Below, piece by piece: positions 39,336 to 48,354 of a stretch of DNA of 64,000 bases. Where the stretch lies: positions 100,096 to 164,095 of the forward strand of contig KV454016.1 in the NCBI GenBank assembly GCA_001661245.1, read 5' to 3'. The notes below the pieces were generated by a model. The model had not been told where the DNA came from. It did no database searches and saw only the letters and a program-made list of their open reading frames with translations. Made by a program: the position numbers and the translations under genes. Position 1 is the first letter of the stretch. Each line of letters opens with the position of its first letter. This stretch comes from Pachysolen tannophilus NRRL Y-2460 (Eukaryota > Ascomycota > Pichiomycetes > Alaninales > Pachysolenaceae).

Positions 39336-41819
39336 ATGTTATTCGCCTTTAAAAATTGTTTAATAATTAGTATTCAGAGATCCATAGTATATAATAATAA
39401 GAGAATAATAGTAGTAGCAATGTCAAAGCATCACCAGCAACAAACTTTAGGTCGGTTTTTCTCATCTTTGAAAAGACCAGAAGATGCGAGGCAGCAAAAG
39501 GTGGATAAGTTGATTAATAAGAATAGAAGTAATGATGATGATAGTCATAATGAGAATGAGGTTAAAGAGGAGGAATTTTTGGGAAAGGAGGAAACTGAAG
39601 AAAAATTATCACTAAAGTCTGAATTAGATTCAAATGATGAGCAGGCAAAGAATGCTAAGAGGATAAGTAGTTCTAATGATGCGTCAACACCACCACCTTC
39701 GTCGCCACCTCGTGTTCATAAGAAACAGAAAATTGCCAAAACTGAAGAAGAAGAAGGAGGAGAAGAAGAAGAAAAAGATAATGGTAAATTGACTTCGACT
39801 GTGGAGGATACTGATCCTCCATCTTCTACTGAACAATTAGAAGAAGATCCATACAGTGATACCGATTCAGAAGATAACAATAAACCCATATCCCATTCAA
39901 AACCGGTAATACTTCTAGAAAATAGCAATGTTCAGAAAATTGAAGTTACAAAAACTGAAAATAAGGAAAATTCCATTTTGTATTCTGATCTTTGTGAAAT
40001 ATATGATAAATTAGAAAATGAAAGTAGTAGATTGAAAAATTTAAAGATAACTTCAGAATTTATTGAAAGCTTACTTTTATCTGATATATCTCAAAAATCG
40101 TTGACTGAGACTATATATCTTTTAATCAATCGTTTAGGACCAGATTATGAGGGGTTGGAGTTAGGATTAGGTGAAACTATCTTATTAAAAGCATTGGGCG
40201 AGGCAACTGGTAGAGAATTGAAATTAATTAAACAAGAATATAATAAATTAGGTGATATTGGTCTTGTGGCTAAAAATTCACGTTCTAAACAACCAACAAT
40301 GTTTAAGGCAAAACCTTTGGATATTTTATTAGTTTTCAACAATTTGACTAAAATTGCTAAATTAACAGGAAATCAATCACAACAAAAGAAAATTGGTATT
40401 ATTAAATCAATGGTCAGTGCATGTCAACCTAATGAAAGTAAATTTTTGTTAAGGACATTAGAAGGGAAATTACGTATAAATTTTGGTGAAAAATCGGTAT
40501 TAGTTGCCTTAGCTCAAGCTTTTATTTCATATGAATATAAAAAATTAGGTAAAAAGAAAATTGATCCAGAAGTTATCACTAAAGCTGAAGATGTTATGAA
40601 AGACGCGTTTTCACAACTTCCAAACTATGGAATTTTAATAGAGACAGCTTTTAAATATGGGGTATTGAACGTAGGGAAACATTGCTCTTTGAGACCTGGT
40701 ATTCCTTTAAAACCGATGTTAGCAAAACCTACAAAATCGATTACTGAGATATTGGACCGCTTTCATGATGTTAAATTCACTTGTGAATACAAGTATGATG
40801 GTGAAAGATGTCAGTTGCATTTATTGGATGATGGATCAATCAAGATTTTTTCAAGAAATTCAGAAGATATGTCTGAAAGATACCCAGATTTAATTGATGT
40901 TATTCAAAACTTGAAGCAAGTAAATTCCGATTTGAGAAATTTAATTTTGGATTGTGAAGCAGTTGCTTATAATAGAGAAGAGAAAACTATTATGCCTTTC
41001 CAAGTCTTGTCTACTAGAAAGAGAAAAGATGTTCAGGCAAAAGATATTAAAGTTAGAGTATGTCTTTTTGCATTCGATTTACTTTTCTTTAATGGAGAAC
41101 CTTTGATAACCAAATCACTATCCGAGAGAAGGGAAATTATGAAGGAAAATTTACATCTTATGGAAGGAGAATTTGAATTTGCTACTTCTATGGATACTTC
41201 AAATATTGAGGAAATTCAAACATTTTTAGATTTATCAGTTAAAAATTCCTGTGAAGGGTTAATGGTCAAGATGCTTGAAGGAAAAGAAAGTGCATATGAA
41301 CCTTCTAAACGTTCAAGAAACTGGCTCAAGTTGAAAAAAGATTACTTACAAGGAGTAGGTGATTCTTTGGATTTGGCAGTGATTGGTGCATATATTGGTA
41401 AAGGTAAGAGAACTGGATGGTACGGAGGTTTCCTCTTGGCATCATATAATCAAGACACTGGTGAATACGAAACTACATGTAAGATAGGAACTGGGTTTTC
41501 CGAGGAAATGTTGGCAAAATTGTATGAACAATTAAAACCCACAGAAATCCCAAGACCAAAACCTTTCTACGTGTATGACAACAACAACTCAAATGCCGTT
41601 CCTGACGTTTGGTTTGAACCATCAATGGTCTTTGAGGTGCTCACCGCAGATTTGTCTTTATCGCCGATCTATAAAGCTGGAGCGTCTACTTTTGGTAAAG
41701 GTATTTCATTAAGGTTCCCAAGGTTTCTTAGAATAAGAGATGATAAAAATGTTGATGATGCAACCAGCAGTGAACAGATTATTGAGCTATACCAAAAACA
41801 AGCTAATGCTCAAAGTTAA
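39336..41819 (+). CDS. CDC9: Cdc9, DNA ligase I (nuclear and mitochondrial forms)
   Basis: An ATP-dependent ligase that seals Okazaki fragments and repair nicks. The first ATG (39336) gives 827 residues and begins with 28 residues rich in hydrophobic, Arg/Lys and Asn residues without acid: a mitochondrial presequence. The second ATG (39420) gives the 799-residue nuclear form, starting directly before a PIP box (Q-Q-T-L-G-R-F-F) for PCNA. This matches the known two-start use of S. cerevisiae CDC9. An acidic/Ser-rich linker reaches residue ~225. The ligase DNA-binding domain, then adenylation domain follow: active lysine K486 (E-Y-K-Y-D-G-E-R), E-G-L-M-V-K and W-L-K-L-K-K-D. Confidence 0.95.
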   Translation: MLFAFKNCLIISIQRSIVYNNKRIIVVAMSKHHQQQTLGRFFSSLKRPEDARQQKVDKLINKNRSNDDDSHNENEVKEEEFLGKEETEEKLSLKSELDSNDEQAKNAKRISSSNDASTPPPSSPPRVHKKQKIAKTEEEEGGEEEEKDNGKLTSTVEDTDPPSSTEQLEEDPYSDTDSEDNNKPISHSKPVILLENSNVQKIEVTKTENKENSILYSDLCEIYDKLENESSRLKNLKITSEFIESLLLSDISQKSLTETIYLLINRLGPDYEGLELGLGETILLKALGEATGRELKLIKQEYNKLGDIGLVAKNSRSKQPTMFKAKPLDILLVFNNLTKIAKLTGNQSQQKKIGIIKSMVSACQPNESKFLLRTLEGKLRINFGEKSVLVALAQAFISYEYKKLGKKKIDPEVITKAEDVMKDAFSQLPNYGILIETAFKYGVLNVGKHCSLRPGIPLKPMLAKPTKSITEILDRFHDVKFTCEYKYDGERCQLHLLDDGSIKIFSRNSEDMSERYPDLIDVIQNLKQVNSDLRNLILDCEAVAYNREEKTIMPFQVLSTRKRKDVQAKDIKVRVCLFAFDLLFFNGEPLITKSLSERREIMKENLHLMEGEFEFATSMDTSNIEEIQTFLDLSVKNSCEGLMVKMLEGKESAYEPSKRSRNWLKLKKDYLQGVGDSLDLAVIGAYIGKGKRTGWYGGFLLASYNQDTGEYETTCKIGTGFSEEMLAKLYEQLKPTEIPRPKPFYVYDNNNSNAVPDVWFEPSMVFEVLTADLSLSPIYKAGASTFGKGISLRFPRFLRIRDDKNVDDATSSEQIIELYQKQANAQS

Positions 41820-41984
41820 CTCTAAACTCATTCATGCTCTGCTACCTTACTTCTTTCACATCTGTATATTTATATAAAAAAAGAAAAAAAATTTTCAATA
41901 AATAAAGTCTCTTATCATATAGCTTTTTATCTTTATGAAAAATTGTAGTTTCCTGCTATAAAAAAAATAAGAAATAATACAAAA

Positions 41985-42941
41985 ATGAACTTTGCAATTA
42001 TATATAATATACTATTATTAAAACATGTTTTCAAGAAGTTCTCAATGAATGAAATCAATTCTGTGTTTGACCGATTCAAATATTTGAATAGTAATATAGA
42101 ATTGGATTTTGATTTATATATTTCTATAATTACAGTATTGATTGCCAAGAAAAATCTATTATTATCATCTACAAGAACGGCAACAACTTTGTTGGAGTTA
42201 GAAATCATTTTGGGAAGGGTATTGGCAATAGGATATACCGTAGTAGATATCAAAGATATAGAAAATGATGATTTTAGTGATGGTGAAGGTATTTGGATAA
42301 TAAAGAATTTGGATAACGTGGCGACGTTTTACCAAAAAAAATTGTATGATTATTTACAATGTCATCAAGATAAGAATGTGATAATATTAATTGAAAACGA
42401 TTCAGGTATTGAAGTTGAGCTAGTAAACGAATTAAATGATAAGATATTATTCAGGCAATTTCAATCGTATGAGAATAGTAACGATAATATAGATGAAGTG
42501 TTACAACTTACATTGGCGAATCCATTTCAACCAGAAACAGGTTTACATAACTCTAAACAGATTTTTCAAAATTTACATGATTCAATAAAGACGATAACCA
42601 TTGTCCCCGAGATTAAGAGATACTATAATGATATTATAATATTTCTTAGGAACCATAGAATGGTGAAAATTAACAGTCTTAAAAATATTTTAAAAGCAGA
42701 GTTTGAAATAATGCTTCGAACCTTGTGTGTAATAAATAGATTGGGTTATTGTATACCAATATTGGTTAAAAATTGTGCAAAAAAATTTTTCCCATTACAC
42801 TTAATTTTGATAAGCCGATATGAAGAGGAAACAAGTTTAGTTTATGGTAGTGATCCAAAGATTGTGAAGGCTATATTTGATAAATGGGATAATGATTTGG
42901 TTGTTGAAGATGCATTGGGAAGAATTCAACCGCCACTTTGA
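41985..42941 (+). CDS. MTC2: Mtc2-like protein (maintenance of telomere capping)
   Basis: A 318-residue protein. The C-terminal third resembles S. cerevisiae Mtc2 and fungal MoxR-like ATPase-lid proteins: E-I-K-R-Y-Y-N-D-I-I-I-F-L-R-N-H-R near residue 205, then F-P-L-H-L-I-L and L-V-Y-G-S-D-P near 275. The N-terminal part resembles a degenerate AAA domain, with no P-loop visible. Mtc2 mutants worsen cdc13-1 telomere defects; its molecular job is unknown. It follows CDC9 in the same direction, 165 bases after the stop. Confidence 0.75.
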   Translation: MNFAIIYNILLLKHVFKKFSMNEINSVFDRFKYLNSNIELDFDLYISIITVLIAKKNLLLSSTRTATTLLELEIILGRVLAIGYTVVDIKDIENDDFSDGEGIWIIKNLDNVATFYQKKLYDYLQCHQDKNVIILIENDSGIEVELVNELNDKILFRQFQSYENSNDNIDEVLQLTLANPFQPETGLHNSKQIFQNLHDSIKTITIVPEIKRYYNDIIIFLRNHRMVKINSLKNILKAEFEIMLRTLCVINRLGYCIPILVKNCAKKFFPLHLILISRYEEETSLVYGSDPKIVKAIFDKWDNDLVVEDALGRIQPPL

Positions 42942-43117
42942 AACATGCGTAGTTATTTGGGATAAAAATGTATAGGGAGGCTATAAAGGAATAAAATTTT
43001 TTTGCGGAAGTAATTCTAAGAAATATTATTACGAATCAACATTATTAAGCTATTTATGAGAAGAAGGGAAACAAAAAAATAAAAAAAGAAATAAAAAAGA
43101 AAATTTATTGCAACTTT

Positions 43118-44083
43118 TTATTTTGTAGCTAAAGCGTCCCTAGCCCAAGTTGGCAAAACGAAAGAAGCTTCATGGATTTGTTTATTGTAGTATCTGAACA
43201 ACTTTCTTTCAGTTTCAGGATCTAATTCTCTTAAAGGTTTTTTGACATTAGCGTTTGCATCTTTAGAACAAACCATGAATCCAATTTGACCAGATGGGTA
43301 AGTTGGAATAGTACAATATGCATATTCTGCAACTGGGAAAACTTCACCGCAAGCTTTCTTCAAATCCTGAATGATTTTCAAGTGCAACCAAATGTTTTCT
43401 GCTTGAGTGGTAATAACACCTTTGGATGTCAATGCATCGTTTAACAATTGGAAATAAGGTTTTTGAAATAATGATTCAGCAGGACCTTCTGGATCCGAAG
43501 AATCAGTAATGATAACATCAAAAGTATTCTTGTAGTCATCCAAGAACTTGAAACCATCACCAATGTGGACCTTAACTTTTGGATGTTTATAAGATTTGGA
43601 CATATCAGGCAAGAATTCTTTGGAAACTCTAATAACAGCTTCATCAATGTCGCATAAAACAGCTTCTTCCACTGATTCGTGCTTAACAACTTCTCTTAAA
43701 ACACCCCCGTCACCACCACCAATAACAAGAACTTTCTTTGGATTTGGATGAGAATTCATTGCCAAATGGGTGATCATTTCCTGGTATGAAAATTCATCTC
43801 TTTCAGTAGCCTGAATAGCTCCATCCAAGACCAATACATTACCATAATCTGTAGATTTAAAAACAAGAACATCCTGATACTTGGATTTCTCAACATGGAG
43901 AATTTTTTCAACTCTCAAAGCCATGGCCTGACCAGGCCACATGGTATTGGAGATTTCATAGAACCAACCGTCTAAAATCAATTTTTACAAGTTAGTAGGA
44001 TTTTTCATTAAATTAAAAAACAACCCCCTACAATTTCTCAATTGCATACCTTTAATTGATGGGTGACTTAAAGTTTCAGCCAT
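43118..44083 (-). CDS. SPE3: Spermidine synthase (two exons)
   Basis: Transfers an aminopropyl group from decarboxylated S-adenosylmethionine to putrescine. Exon 1 is 44050-44083 and encodes [11 protein letters not shown]; the intron is 43972-44049 and exon 2 is 43118-43971. The product has 295 residues, close to S. cerevisiae Spe3. Motifs: D-G-W-F-Y-E-I-S, the glycine-rich [14 protein letters not shown], and the catalytic D-S-S-D-P-E-G-P-A. The exon-2 frame alone begins at a non-ATG codon and lacks the start. No CTG codon is apparent, as expected for a well-expressed gene in this clade. Confidence 0.95.
43972..44049 (-). other. SPE3: Intron of SPE3
   Basis: A 78-base intron with 5' site GTATGC, a perfect TACTAAC branch point about 20 bases before the end, and the 3' site TTTTAG. 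It splits an Asp codon (G/AC), restoring the conserved K-D-G-W-F. Confidence 0.9.
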
Positions 44084-44661
44084 ATCTACTCTCTGATTTT
44101 CAAATTGATATAAAGAACAAAAAAAACAAAAAACAAAGAAAAAAAAATTATATTAGATTTTTATTAAATCCACTTTTGATGAAAATTCTTCACCAATTTC
44201 TCTTTTTGCCTGAAAAATTCGAACCCATTTTTTTTTGTCTGCGCGGGGAAATTACTGGAAAAACTGGAAAAATTGGAAAAATTGGAAAAATTGGAAAAAT
44301 TGGAAAAACTAAAAACTGGAATAACTTTAGAGACTTAAAAAAAATGGGCCATAGAACGACCAAAAAGGATCAAGGAATGAACCCAAAAATCAGAACAGGC
44401 GGAAAAACCTCTTCATCCTCATCAAGTGTTTAAAGAGTTTCGGAAAAAAAGAAAATTAAAGTTTATTAAGATTGGTACTAAACATTAAGACCAGAAAGTT
44501 GGTTTGATAAATGCAAATGGAAAATGGATAAACGAACAAATATATACTGAAAACTGTCAAGATTGAAAAAAAATGAAAAAAATGAAAAAGGAAAAAATGA
44601 AAAACGAAAAAAAAAAGGTTTTAGAAAAAAAGATGGAGAAAGAGAATGAATTAGAGTGAGT
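44084..44661. other. Intergenic region between SPE3 start and CYK3 end
   Basis: SPE3 promoter and CYK3 3' region. It includes a six-copy 9-base tandem repeat (44254-44307) and purine-rich sequence. An open frame of about 125 codons on the plus strand (44056-44433) overlaps SPE3 exon 1 antisense and translates the repeat into Gly-Lys-Ile units; I do not accept it as a gene. Confidence 0.55.
44254..44307 (+). repeat. 9-base tandem repeat, six copies
   Basis: The unit AYTGGAAAA is repeated six times without interruption: two copies of ACTGGAAAA then four of ATTGGAAAA. It is about 170-225 bases upstream of the SPE3 start. Confidence 0.85.
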
Positions 44662-47600
44662 TTAATCATTACTGCATTTCCATTCTGCAAAGACAGACCA
44701 ACCGGTACCATCATCTGTTATGATCAATGCTCTCCATATACCATTTTCTTGCACCAAGATATCCAAGACCCATTCTCCGAATGGGAGGGAAGGGTCTGTC
44801 TGGATGAATTTGGAGATCTTACCACTTGGTGATTGGATTGCAATCTTAGGTCTTTTCATATCTGGCATTTGGATTGAAGTCAAGCCTTGTGAAGGAAATT
44901 GATTAACTATAAATGTGATTTTTTGTTGGAATTTAATATTGTACATCTGGGGTGATTTAATGTATAAATCTTGTAATTGGGAGTGAATGGTTGGATATCT
45001 TTTAACAAATTCAATATCTCTGTAAATACCATTATGATAAATTGGAACAGTCATAGCTATAGGATGAATGTTACTTAAAGTCTTTTGCAGGCCCTTTTCA
45101 CCAGCAAATATTTGAACAAAAGCAGTAGAGAATTTTGACGGTAAACATGCTTTAACTTTAACAATTCTTTTACAATTATTTTTCCAGTAAACTTGAGCTA
45201 ATGTACAATTATCTTTTTCAAATTCTTCTGTTCTAATATTTGCAAAAACCTCAACATCAATAGGTAATAACATTTCAAATTCCGATGTTTCTAAATCTCT
45301 TAATCTTATTAAAGCATTGTTGAATTTATGTGGCTTCAAACTATTATAAAAAAATGAAGGAAATGTAGCAGGTGTTGAAAGTGCAACCAAAGTATCTATT
45401 GGTGGAACAATATGCTGCTGATCTATAATGGTTGGAATATGGCTATAGATTAAATCTAAAGGTTTTGTCAAAAAATAGAAAGATTCATTGCCTGCATTTT
45501 TATTGTTAAGCCCATTATTATTGAAAATTAAATTAATATCATTTGTTAAATTAGCTAGAGCAACATCGATAAATCTCCATTCACCTTCAATTAATACCGC
45601 TAACCATGTATGATTTGGTATTAATTTATCCGAATAAGACTCATAAAAATTGCTATCTTTAAATGGATGTTTCAAGTATCCCAATACAATATCTGTTTTC
45701 AAATTCAAAGCATTTGCCATTAACTTGAATAACCAAGTCAATTGATATGAAGTTGCATGCTTATTATATATTATATCTGAAATATCATTTGGTGGAACTT
45801 TCTTATCGAATGATTCAGTGATCAATGGGTCCTGAATTACAAATCTTTCTGCACAAAAGATAAATAAAGCTCTCAATTTTTCTAGAGGTAATTCAAACTC
45901 GTTCCCAATACTATTAACTGCAATTGACTCATAAGTTTCAAATTTGTCTATAGATAGGTTTCTAACGTATGTATCAACATGGTATAATGGAATAGAGTCT
46001 ATGTTATAATTGGACTTGTAAATAACTTCATTGGTGTTGATATTAGTGGTTATATCATTGTAAGGCTTCAAAATTAAATATGGATTTTCTTCCAAGATTC
46101 TTTTCTCACGTTCAGCTTTTTCCTTTGGAGATATTGATCTACATCTTTCTAAATCAATTAGTTTCTCTTCTTGAAGTGACTCTCCTCTTGGTTTGAAATG
46201 AGAGTAAAATTTGTCATCATATGCCTTATTCAATGAGTTTATAGATCCTCCTTTTGTCATGGACATAAAATGAATTTGTTGATCTAAGCTTACTTCATCT
46301 GAAACTTCGTTTTTAAATAGTTTTTTCAAAAATTTTGGATGTTTTGATTTCTTATTGACAAATATTTGATCCACTATTTCCTGCTGCTCTTTTGAATCAA
46401 TATTACTTAATCCTCCTCTCAGTTGAATATTTCTTAATTTGGAGTCTTGTTCTTCTAATTGAAGTTGATATTTATGCCTTGCAAAAGACCCTGCAGAGGT
46501 TGCACTAAAATCAGAATGACCAAAATATGAGGATCTCTCCGTATCTGTTGAAATTGCTGAGTTGTTATATGGATTCAATTGTTGGTGCAGCAGTTGCTGT
46601 CCGCTTCCATCACTAGATTTAGATACTTTTAAAGTGTCTGGGTCATAAGGTGCTATAAAACCTTCTTGTTGTGGAATAAGGTGCTGTGATAATTTTGACA
46701 GGCGCAATTGTTTTATTAATGAATTTTGATTAATGGCAGATCTTACTGGTGAAGTTTCCAGAGAACTTGTATTGAAATTGTAACTTTGAGAAGTATAACT
46801 TCCTCTATCCTGTGAAGGCGAAGAAGTTGGAGATGGATAGTTCATTAATCTTTCTGTTGAGACTTTTAAAGGTGTTGTATTTTTCTTAGGTGGTGGTGGT
46901 GGTGGAGCGTAATCATTATCATCATCGCTACTCTCTTGTAAGTCGTTATAGTTTTGGATCTGGCTGTAGTTTATACGTGAATTATTTGGTTCTCTATGTT
47001 CATTGTAGTTTCTTCCAGATCCATAAGGTCTTGAGAAATCATCAACTGAATAATACCTTGGAAGTGGATTTTTAGCAGCCTCTCTGTAACTCCTAGATAA
47101 TTCCTCATGATAAGTCTGTAATGTACAATCTGCCAATGAATCATCCTCTTCTTTGTCTTGAAAATCTTTTAAATGATTATTAACGTTTGAAATGGAGTAT
47201 GATTGAGGTAACCCAGAAGTAGAATGTCTTATCGGTAAATTATCCTTCTTTGGTCTACTTCCATAATCTGTAGTTTTGAAATTTCTTCTTGAAACAGCAG
47301 TCGGCTTTGATTCTCTAACAGAGCTTAAATCCTGATAAGACATAAATGATGGCATTTTATTATTGAACTTACTGATATCGTTCAAGCTTTCGCTTGCTGT
47401 TAGCTGTTGATACAGTTGTTGTTGTTGTTGCTGTTGCTGTTGTTGTTGTTCCTGCTGAAGTTGAATATTACCGAGACTATTTCTATTTTTCACTAATTGC
47501 GTGGCAAGACTTTGCCTAGATGATGACTGGAATGGTAAAGAAGAGTCCACTAATTTGACATAGTTTGAAGGAAAAATACCCTCCATCTTATTTCTTTTCA

Positions 47601-47742
47601 ATTTACCATACCACCATTTCCCATCTCCAAAGTCCGAGACCTCAATTAAATCACCTTCCAAAATCCCCAAGTCCGTTTCCTCCTCTCCCGACCAAGAGTA
47701 AATAGCTTTAGCACGGCAAGGAAGCTGAATCTGAGCTGACAT
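44662..47742 (-). CDS. CYK3: Cyk3, SH3 and pseudo-transglutaminase cytokinesis protein
   Basis: A 1026-residue bud-neck protein that promotes primary septum formation during cytokinesis. An SH3 domain lies at about 8-67 (A-L/I-Y-S-W, W-W-Y-G, F-P-S-N-Y-V). A long disordered part follows, with a Gln run near 97-110 and a P6-K segment near 280 that could bind SH3 domains. A transglutaminase-like fold covers about 630-740: the residue expected to be the catalytic Cys is replaced (A-T-S-Y in the helix start), while N-H-T-W and F-I-D-V remain. Loss of the Cys is typical of Cyk3. The Cyk3-specific C-terminal domain completes it. The ATG at 47742 is clear. Confidence 0.92.
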   Translation of the reverse strand: MSAQIQLPCRAKAIYSWSGEEETDLGILEGDLIEVSDFGDGKWWYGKLKRNKMEGIFPSNYVKLVDSSLPFQSSSRQSLATQLVKNRNSLGNIQLQQEQQQQQQQQQQQLYQQLTASESLNDISKFNNKMPSFMSYQDLSSVRESKPTAVSRRNFKTTDYGSRPKKDNLPIRHSTSGLPQSYSISNVNNHLKDFQDKEEDDSLADCTLQTYHEELSRSYREAAKNPLPRYYSVDDFSRPYGSGRNYNEHREPNNSRINYSQIQNYNDLQESSDDDNDYAPPPPPPKKNTTPLKVSTERLMNYPSPTSSPSQDRGSYTSQSYNFNTSSLETSPVRSAINQNSLIKQLRLSKLSQHLIPQQEGFIAPYDPDTLKVSKSSDGSGQQLLHQQLNPYNNSAISTDTERSSYFGHSDFSATSAGSFARHKYQLQLEEQDSKLRNIQLRGGLSNIDSKEQQEIVDQIFVNKKSKHPKFLKKLFKNEVSDEVSLDQQIHFMSMTKGGSINSLNKAYDDKFYSHFKPRGESLQEEKLIDLERCRSISPKEKAEREKRILEENPYLILKPYNDITTNINTNEVIYKSNYNIDSIPLYHVDTYVRNLSIDKFETYESIAVNSIGNEFELPLEKLRALFIFCAERFVIQDPLITESFDKKVPPNDISDIIYNKHATSYQLTWLFKLMANALNLKTDIVLGYLKHPFKDSNFYESYSDKLIPNHTWLAVLIEGEWRFIDVALANLTNDINLIFNNNGLNNKNAGNESFYFLTKPLDLIYSHIPTIIDQQHIVPPIDTLVALSTPATFPSFFYNSLKPHKFNNALIRLRDLETSEFEMLLPIDVEVFANIRTEEFEKDNCTLAQVYWKNNCKRIVKVKACLPSKFSTAFVQIFAGEKGLQKTLSNIHPIAMTVPIYHNGIYRDIEFVKRYPTIHSQLQDLYIKSPQMYNIKFQQKITFIVNQFPSQGLTSIQMPDMKRPKIAIQSPSGKISKFIQTDPSLPFGEWVLDILVQENGIWRALIITDDGTGWSVFAEWKCSND

Positions 47743-48354
47743 AATTCAGAGAAATGTCGTTCGCTCTATACGATATATAAAGTGAATTGGCTGCTGGTTG
47801 CGTCAAAACTTCAAAAATCAAAATGATATTCTTGAATACACAAACAAAAAAAAATAAAAAAGAAGAAGAAAATTTTTTTTGGCACAACCAGTCTCTTCTA
47901 TATGTGAATTTCTTACTGCTCAAATAGCTTGAAAAAAATCTTTGGTACCTATATTTTGAAAGACGAAAAAAAGTTTCGATATTTATTTGCTTATTCCATT
48001 AAATGAATATTTTATAAATTTAGAAAATTAGAGCTATGCTTTAAAATTATATACTAACTTATTACCTGAATCGACGATCTGATCACTTTTAACTAGGGAA
48101 ACGAAACTTCATAACCAAAGGGTTCCAGAGACCTAGATCTTGATTCACGCCTACTAGATGATATGCATGCTCCTACAGTAGCTGGTCAAAGTTCATGTTC
48201 GAAAAAAAAACTTTTTTACCTCTTTAGGAAATTTGTAAACATTCATAATAATGTCCCAAAGTACATACATATAACCTTTCTCTATATACAACTGATAGTT
48301 GACGGCATCGGTGAGAGGATTGCCTGACTAATTGGCTATTTTGATATTTTTTCC
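47743..48354. other. Intergenic region between CYK3 start and ECM16 end
   Basis: CYK3 promoter and ECM16 3' region. The part at about 48060-48200 is less AT-biased than its surroundings, without an open frame. I could not define a tRNA, C/D or H/ACA structure there. Confidence 0.5.

Noticed and set aside
44212-44235. B-box-like GGGTTCGAATT on the minus strand
   Set aside because: No acceptor, D or anticodon arms can be drawn around it, so it is not a tRNA gene.
44056-44433. 125-codon plus-strand frame upstream of and antisense to SPE3 exon 1
   Set aside because: It overlaps a well-supported exon, and its middle translates a 9-base tandem repeat.
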